Positions 56,468-64,000 of a stretch of 64,000 nt of DNA are shown here, in pieces (positions within the stretch are counted from its first letter, which is position 1; every line of letters begins with the position of its first letter). The position numbers and the translations under genes are program-made. The stretch spans positions 788,542 through 852,541 of the forward strand of contig VZTG01000395.1 in assembly GCA_013397845.1 (NCBI GenBank), in the 5' to 3' direction. The stretch is from Melanocharis versteri (taxonomy: Eukaryota; Chordata; Aves; Passeriformes; Melanocharitidae). Under the pieces are notes generated by a model, which did no database searches, was not told where the DNA came from, and saw only the letters and a program-made list of their open reading frames with translations.

Positions 56468-57590
56468 CATAGGATAACTTAGGATGCAAGGGACCTGTGG
56501 AGGTCTTCTGGTCCAAATTGCTGATGTGCTCATTGTCAGCTTCAATTAGATGATGTTTAAGAATTTAGTTTGGAAAATATCTAAACGTGGAGATGCCACA
56601 TCCTCTCTGGGCAGCCTGTTCCAATATTTGACAATGGTGGAGAAAATGTTTCCATATAGCCAATTTCAGTTTCCCAGATGGCAACCTGTGTCTGTTGCCT
56701 CTTGTCATACTCCTCTGCCACAGGGCCCGCTGCTGACCCGTGACCAGCTTTTTGTTCACCAGGACCCTCGGACCCTTTTCCTCAAAACCACTGTAGCCAG
56801 CAAGTGCCAGCCTCTCCTGGTGTGTGCTGGTATTCCATCCCACGTGTGGTGGTCTGTGTGTGTCACTGAACTGCATGAGGCTCCTCTCAGCTCATTTTCC
56901 CTAGCCTTTCAGAGTCCCTCTGAATAGCAGCTCTGCCCTCCGGTGTATCAGGCACTGCCCCGGCTGTGTTATCCATGAGGTTGCCGAAGGTACCCTGTGT
57001 CCTAGCTTTTGGGTCATTAGTAAAAACAAACAGTATTGGTCCCAGTGTCAGTCCCATTATTAGTCCCTGGGGAATGCCAGTGGCCGCCAGCTGCCAAGTT
57101 GGACTTGATCCTGCTTATCACAATGATACTTTGAGCCAGTATCAATGGCTCCAGCCATTGGATGGTCCAGCCAGCTTTCCACCCAACTGATAGTTTGTGT
57201 ACCCAAGTGGCTCACACAATTACTGTAGGAATCTGTGTTGAATACCTTGAAGTTGCTGAAGTCTAGATAAACAACACTGCTCACTCCTTGGACACTGAAA
57301 CCGTCATCTCGTTAGAGAAGACAGGTTGATTATGTACAGTTTACTTCTGATCAATTTATTCAGTTATCTTATTCTCCATTTATTTCATAATGGTGTCCAG
57401 GGGCCTGAACTTAACTGGGATTTTGGCCTGTTTTTCTGCAGGTCCTCTTTGTTGAACATGGGCAGAAAACTTGTCCTTTTCCACTTAACAGGAGACTCCC
57501 CCAGTTGTTGTGACCTCTCAGAGGAGGTAGAGAGCAGCTTGGTAATGGTTTTGACTGGCTCCTTCACACCCCTCAGATGGATCCCGTGAT
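56468..57590 (-). mobile_element. CR1 LINE 3' fragment, about 1.1 kb, minus orientation
   Basis: Starts CATAGGATAACTTAGGATGC and proceeds through CTGGGCAGCCTGTTCCAATA, ATTAGTCCCTGGGGAATGCC and GTTGAATACCTTGAAGTTGC, which is minus-strand CR1 extending into the end of its reverse-transcriptase frame. It is the longest CR1 here and is riddled with stops. Confidence 0.88.
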
Positions 57591-58939
57591 GATGCCTGAG
57601 GTGGAGCTCTGTATGTCCCAGGGGATAACAGCAAAAAAGGCATGAAGTGCCCATCTTCTGTCCCCAGGTCTCCTGCTCTACCCAGACAGTGTGCCCCATT
57701 TACTTTCTTTTGTTGCTGCTTTTTTCATAGAAGCCTTTGTTCTTGTCCTTCATACCCTTTTAATGCCAGGACCCGAGCCTGTCATTGTGTGTGAGGGTGT
57801 GCATGTATGTGTGTATATTCTGGTTTTCTAGGGACAGAATTACTAAATGCTTCCCAGTTTATGAGAAACAGGTTTAATCACAGTCATTCTGTGTCATGCT
57901 CCAAGACATGCTCTTTTATGCATGGCACAGGACTTTGTCCACTATCCGAAGTGACATAATACATTTATTTTATTATGGTCTTACATGACATTTGAATATC
58001 TCACAGACACTGATAAGGTGATGTTTTTCCTGACTGAGGCAAAACTGAGGTGCTGTGTACAAACACAAATGTTTATTGCTTATATTTATCTCTTCAAACT
58101 GCAGTAGTTTCGAGTTTTTTCTTGGGTGTCTTGATATTATGTAATGTTTATTTTTAAATACAGTTCCTTCTGATACGACTTGCAGTTAGCATTAAAAGCT
58201 TCTGCAAAGTGATTCATAAAGCAGACGATATAATAACACCCACTGAGTGGAATTTATGGCTAGATAAACAGATCAGAAATCAAGAGCTGTTATTTTCCCC
58301 AGTTTGTGGTCAACTGTGATAGAAATTTTAAATTTTGTAATGAATTCACATGCTAGCAGCTTCTAAAACAAGGTTCTGCAGCTGCCTTGATGTCTTTTAA
58401 ACTTCACATTAACTAGATTTTAGTGACTAAAGAAATAAAAGTTCTTCCATGACTAATTTATTGATGAAGTAGTTGAAAAAATCCTTCAGAAGAAATTTCT
58501 GCTCTCTTCTGTGGCCCTTTGTGTCACCTCCTCTTCAATGAAAGAAGCCCAAAGATCTTGATAAAGGCTACCCACACCTTTGGGGAGCAGTTGTTTGCAA
58601 TGTGAAGGTCCTAACTAATATTGTAGGAGAAATAGCTAATTAATATAGATTTGGGCACAGAACAAACTTCTTGCTCAGAGTCTTGGAAAATCAGTGGTTA
58701 CAGTAGCAGATTGCAGTAGGCATTCACTTCACCAGACTTGCTGAAGTAGGTCTATCAAAATCTGCAGATGGCAAGTTCCTGTCAACACTTCTTTTCTACT
58801 GCTTTACTTCGTACAGTAAAGAAATTCCTTATTCAAGGACTGTCTTTATCTCGCAAGAATAAAAGCTTTTGGACTTGTTGATACAAAAACTGATTTTAAT
58901 GTTGCTGACCTGCCATATGCTCAGGTCAAAAGTAATTGT
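57591..58939. other. ROCK2 intron 1, unique part
   Basis: AT-rich apart from the first 150 bases, which may still be CR1. Nothing else recognised. Confidence 0.5.
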
Positions 58940-59015
58940 AGCATCACAGAATAACTCAGCTTTGAAGACCTCTGGAGGTCATCTGGGTTCAACCCCTGCT
59001 CAAAGTGGCTGCTTA
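58940..59015 (-). mobile_element. CR1 LINE 3' tail
   Basis: GCATCACAGAATAACTCAGC then GACCTCTGGAGGTCATCTGG and CAACCCCTGCTCAAAG: a worn minus-strand CR1 end. Confidence 0.7.
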
Positions 59016-61099
59016 ATGTCCCGAGTGTGAATCCTGTCTCTTTTATACAGGACAGCCAGTTATGTGGCGGGACAGGGTTTGTTTTTCTCTCTATTTTGGG
59101 GGAGAGTTTTCAAACACTTTTAGTTGGGCTTGTCAGGAGAGACAAGCTCTGTTCCAGTCCTGAGGCTATTGACCTCTTAAATATCTTTTTGTTATTGAAG
59201 TTGATGAGAAAACTTCAGTTTTTGATAATACCTCATCATCATGGATTTTAGAAATGATGGAACTATTACTTTAGTCAGTCCCTAGAAAAGCATATATTGA
59301 GTTCCAGCGGAAAACATCCAAAAAAAATCTGGTTCTGCTTTAAGATCAAGAATGTTCCATTAGGAGTCCTGACACAGGAATCGGAATTGAAGTGTTATTT
59401 CTGTTATTATATAAACATTTTAAATATTTATGTATTTTAACATATTTACATGTAGGTTTTTCCATACTGCATCCAAATCCTTTACTCCGAAGTTAGATGT
59501 GATTTTGATTGCCTCAGTTTTATTCATTACTTTAACTGGAAATCTGGACTCATGGAATTATGGTGGAGTACAGCACTTACATTTCAAGAAATATTTGGTG
59601 CAGCTGATTAGAATATGCTGCTGACATCAAATTTGAAGTTAGGCAGGAGATAACATGATGGGCAGGCCATTATTTGTTTGGTTATAAGTGTTTTAAAGAG
59701 TGATTTTAAACAGTTGCTGGTATTTTTAGTACAGGGAAATTTTATAATAATTTGTTCTGAATCAGTGACTGACTACAAAAAAACCCAAGTCCTTTTCTAA
59801 TTTCTAATTAATCATGTTTGTAGGGGAGGACGCGGCAAGGTTTTTTCTTGATTTTTTTTCAAGCCATGTTGTTTGCAGCTCCAGTTATTGTAATACAGGT
59901 AGTTACAGTTTTTGTTATTTATCCTAACAAGCATCCTTTTTAGTTACTAGATTGTGTACTTGCATCTTATTTATACATGACTGCTAAATAGATTAGCAAA
60001 AATACATAATATAATACAACCATTAGCATTACATGAATGGATATATGGGAAATACATTTATCCAAAAACAAGTTCACAGTGGAATTGAAGGGTGAGTGAT
60101 TCTGATGGTATAACATGCAATGGATAGTTCCTGACAGTAGCTTCACAGACTGAACTGTCTGAGGTTACAAAGATAAATAGAATAATTTTCATGATGGAGA
60201 AGTGAGATTCTTAGTTAATGTGGAGCAAGGATGACCTTGTGGTCAAAACATGATTTTAAGAATAGGCTGTACATCTGTGTCCATCCTCAAGCACAGATGA
60301 GCCCCCTGACCTTTTATCTGTGTTCCTGATGTTACCTCTTGGTCTTGCAGCTGTAGCCTTTGGAAGCCCTTTTTGGGAAAAGAGGAATGAATAAAAGGCT
60401 GTGTGTTGCGTTTGGATTTTCTTGAAACAGTAGGTAATTCCACTTTTTCAGGATGTCAGAGAAACAATTCCAGGCACAGGTTTATTTTTCGTGCATTTGT
60501 GGATAGTCTTTTGCAGTTCTAGTACTAGTACTGTTCTGCTTGATTGCTTGGGCAAACTCCATCTGAGCTGGTGCATAAATGATTGCAGGAAAGTGACAGT
60601 CAAAATTACCAGCCCGCTCTTGCTCTCTTGTTAAGGAGAAAAGATTGCTAATAAAGGCCTTGGAGGTTTTCAATGAATAGGAAATTATCTCTAGTGTCAT
60701 TTTAACAGGTTTCTAGTTCTGGGCTTTGGTGCACATTAATGTTTTGAAAGCAGTGTAAATTCTAAAATCAAAAGTAGCTACAGAACCTGGAAGTGTACAG
60801 TGATTTCAGATGAAAGCAGATTGTGTTGAACTACTGAATTTTCCATGGCTACAGTGATAATCAGCAACACATGCAAGACCAGTTCTATTTTATTCAAGCT
60901 TAAAGAGAAAATAGCAACAACCAGTTTGGAGGAAAAAATGTGCATTTTTGTAATGGTTAAGTTTTTATGTTTTTGGTTTTGTTTTTTTAAGTGAATAATG
61001 TTAAGCTGTATCTTCAGAGCTTCTGGTTTACTCCTGTTTTCAGTCCTTTTTCTTTGGCTTAATTTACTGCCTTTGTGTATTTCTTCCAGTAATTTGTGA
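59016..61099. other. ROCK2 intron 1, unique part
   Basis: AT-rich, no exon or repeat recognised. Confidence 0.5.
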
Positions 61100-61760
61100 A
61101 GAGATTTTAGGTAGGCTTGGAAGGAATTTTAGAGATCACTGGTAAAGGATCCACAGCTGGATCTACTGTAATAAATATTTCTCTAGCTTTTGAATCTCTT
61201 GTGCAGGTGATTTCTCAATTTCATTGAGGAGCTGCATTATGTCAGTTTATCACTACTATTTAGAACTTCTTTTCCTAAACTGCCACCTAACTTTCGTGCC
61301 TAATTCAGCTAATTTTTTATGCTGTTTCGGGGAATGTGAGCAATTGTCTATCATCAGCATTGCTCATAACAGCTTTTTATGTTCTGAGAGAACTTGTCCT
61401 GTCTCCTTAGGCTAACCACTTTGAAGACTGAAGTCTCTGGTCCTGGCAGCCTATCTTAGCACAAATTGCTTATCATTTCCCTGCTCTTGTTAACTTCCTT
61501 TCAGTTCTTTTCCAGCTTGTCTTTTGCAGTCCTCTGCTTAGGAATTCACAGAACTGGACACAATATTCTGGCTTACGCTGTACCAATATCAGCAAATTAT
61601 TTCTGGTCTTTATTTACAAAAGAATCTTAGTTCTCTCTGAGGTCTTATCCAATACACCTCCTGTTTATGCTTCCTAGATTGGGCTTCCAGTCTGCTGTAA
61701 CCCCATGTCATTTTCCATTATCTTCCTGCTCAGTCATTATTTGGACTTTTATCTTCTGTG
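61100..61760 (-). mobile_element. Possible ancient CR1-like LINE remnant
   Basis: TAGGCTTGGAAGGAATTTTAGAGATCACTGG resembles a CR1 3' end, and ACTGGACACAATATTCTGGC resembles the later CR1 block in the right order and spacing. Divergence is high, so this is tentative. Confidence 0.35.
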
Positions 61761-63757
61761 CATTTAACTTCTTTCAAAAGCATATGTTAGTGGAGGTCCC
61801 CCCCCCTTTTTGTAATTGTCTTTAAGTTGCACCTGACTGTATGTTTTTCAGGGTTTTTTTTTTCTTTCTTTTTGAGGTAATTTTGGATGCAGTAAAAAGC
61901 CTGTGCTCGAACCTCCAAGCTTGGTATCATTTGCTGAATTTATTTATTTTATTTTTAGTTCTTAATAGATCTGTTTCTCGTTCTATTGCTTTATTGTGGC
62001 AATGAAAATATTCTGTAGAACTGAATCAGGAAAACCTGGGGGAATTTCTTTTTGACACACTTTTCCAAGTCCTGATGATTATCAAACTCCTAATAATTAC
62101 CTTTTGGACCTTTTCTCCATGATTTCCTATACCATATTTTCTTACTTTGCCAATGTGAATGATGAGTCTTGCATTTTATTCCTATTTTAAGATCCTTTGC
62201 TTTATTGATTACTTCCTATAATCTGCCAGAAATCTTTTACATGGCACTGTTTTATCTTTGAGAAGAATGCAAAAAACCTTAAACCCTGGATCTCACGTGT
62301 TAATCTTCTAGGCATTTACAAGATGTTTAATGTCTTGTTCTAACTCAAATATTCTGATCTGTAGTTTGGAAAACTCTATGCCTATTAATGGGAGTGCTTT
62401 GATTCACCCTTTTCAGTCCTGCTGACCTCTCCTGTTCTCCTGAGTTTTCAATATAAGTTGATTAAGACAGTCTCCTTAAATACTGTGAGTGAATTTCTGT
62501 GGATCTTGCTGTCCTCAGCACATTTCTTCATGTATATAAAGATTTTCTTCAGGATTTGTTTTCATTCTTATCCCAGAAAGCATGGAAAACTTAAACCTTC
62601 TGGTGCATTCTCTGGTTTTTGTAACTCTTAATGGATTTTTTTAATCATTCTTAATATAAAATATCTTCCATCATTTTCTCTTGTCTCTTGTAAACTACAA
62701 CTCATTATACCCCTTTGCTTTCCTGATCATTATTTACATGCTTTTACTGTTCCATAGTGGTGTTCCTTAATGTCCGTTTTGTTGCATCTTGAACAATTTT
62801 GTGATTATACTTTTGTAAGTGTTTAGGAGGAAGCTATTTTTGGGCTGTTACCATCCTATCATTATCATTACACTTATACACTGTGCCTTTCAAATAGCAG
62901 GGTAAAATGTATAAAACCATTAAAACAGGCACGTAGGATGCAGCACATAGGAGGACATGTCTTGAGGAGTATTGCTTGTATGGTGAAGAAAAATTTACCT
63001 GTGTTCAATAGGCATTAAAACCATTTCAGTAAACAAATACTGTACAGAAAAGATTTCATGTACAGAAATCTGATTGTAACTAAAGCCTGATGTTTTTCAT
63101 AGTCATTTACATACTCATTTGTGGACAGTAGCTGCTTTTAGGGTTCTAAACTATACATATTCAATACTGTTAAAAAAAACCTGTTAATTAATGTAAAACT
63201 GTTAAAGAACTAGAATAGAAAGACCTCCCAACAGTAAATGTCGGCTGCATTATCATGGCCCAGATTATTCCTTCACATACTAATTACTAATGCTTAAATA
63301 AGAGAAAAGTGAATTGCAACATATCCTAGAGATCACTGAGCAGGGCAGGCTTGGGAAAAGGCTGCATTTGCCTTGCATATGACCTTTCAATTGTTTTTCT
63401 TATTGTATGCTGTTAATGAGCTGGCACCTTGCATCCAAACGTAGCTTCTGTGGTGTGAAAAGAAGTAATTGCTCAGGAAAGACCAGAATTATTTAAGGGT
63501 CCTATTGGCGTAAGGAAGAACATAGTGGAGGTTTAGTCCTGGGGAAGAGTCATTAGATCCTCACTTCCTGTGTTCATAGATTTGGGAAGTTCTGCCTTTA
63601 AAAGCATTTAGGCCCAGTTAGAAAAATGCAATGTGATGTTACTTTTCTATCCTTACTTGTTGCTGCAGCATATTTTGTTAAATTTTGTTTGACGATTTGG
63701 AAGAAGAGAGGAATATTGGTTTGGTTTTCTTGTAAGTAATGGTTTAGTGAAACTTTC
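61761..63757. other. ROCK2 intron 1, unique part
   Basis: Pyrimidine-rich to about 62.8 kb, then AT-rich. No exon or RNA gene recognised. Confidence 0.45.
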
Positions 63758-63860
63758 ATAGGATCTCATGGGTGTGGGTTGGAAGGGAACCTTGAAAGAT
63801 CATCTAGTCCAACCCCTTGTCCGTGGGCAGGGACATCTTTTACTAGATCAGGCTTTTTAT
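63758..63860 (-). mobile_element. CR1 LINE 3' fragment
   Basis: TCATAGGATCTCATGGGTGT, GTTGGAAGGGAACCTTGAAA and CTAGTCCAACCCCTTGTCCG in minus-strand CR1 order; ends at ACTAGATCAGG. Confidence 0.85.
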
Positions 63861-64000
63861 GTTTTCCAGTTATTGCAGGATTATGAATTGTTTTATGAAG
63901 TAGCTGATACCTTTTCTGTTCAATCATTTTTGGCCTTGGGTTTTATTTTTTTCTCGTCATGAAAGTGAGGAATAAATCAAAATAGCCAAAGCTGCTTTTG

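Larger units (their letters stand above)
26278..64000 (+). other. ROCK2: ROCK2 intron 1 (continues beyond window)
   Basis: From the donor GTGAGG at 26278 to the window end I found no sequence encoding the next ROCK2 segment (DGLNSLVLDLDF in human) or any kinase-domain motif on the + strand. The span is T+G-rich, as expected for a transcribed intron, and holds CR1 fragments plus an assembly duplication. The inflated length includes the duplicated 1.4 kb and the gap. Confidence 0.75.

Noticed and set aside
1..64000. CRISPR arrays, tRNA, rRNA, bacterial operons
   Set aside because: No regularly spaced direct repeats, no cloverleaf with A/B boxes noticed, and the gene structures are vertebrate.

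Overview
The window is nuclear DNA from a bird, probably a songbird. It has long T-rich introns, many 3' fragments of CR1 LINEs, one avian ERVL-type LTR and small GC islands at two promoters. All clear coding sequence is spliced and lies on the + strand. The gene pair, E2F6 followed by ROCK2 in the same direction, matches the order known at human 2p25.

Positions 1-10454 hold E2F6, a repressive E2F transcription factor. Seven exons can be joined in frame from the window edge to a stop at 9792, with poly(A) signals at 10449 and possibly 11402. Exon 1 is open to the window edge without a Met, so the true start is upstream. The intron between exons 4 and 5 (6460-7450) is a minor-spliceosome AT-AC intron with a textbook U12 donor and branch site. 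Intron 1 carries a solo ERVL-type LTR, two CR1 pieces and other repeat-like DNA. An E2F consensus site lies 133 bp inside intron 1.

Positions 10455-25700 are about 15 kb of intergenic DNA with no supported gene. It contains a CR1 inserted into another CR1, short CR1 tails, a G-quadruplex motif, a 160-bp pyrimidine tract, a TG repeat and a + strand CR1 just before the next promoter. From about 17.6 to 25.2 kb the + strand looks richer in A+C than the T+G-rich genes on either side, which may point to antisense transcription from the ROCK2 promoter.

Positions 25730-26640 are the CpG island, start codon and first coding exon (26128-26277, 50 codons) of ROCK2, a Rho-associated kinase. The remaining 37.7 kb appears to be ROCK2 intron 1; no second exon was recognised. 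Its beginning is misassembled. A 1.43-kb block (26695-28131) recurs almost identically at 28551-29983, with the two copies separated by a lone N, an orphan GC-rich contig and a 245-base gap. This looks like two haplotypes placed in tandem. The rest of the intron holds CR1 fragments near 41, 43, 52, 55, 57, 59 and 63.8 kb, and otherwise AT-rich DNA with no recognisable gene. I found no tRNA, rRNA, CRISPR array or prokaryotic-style system.
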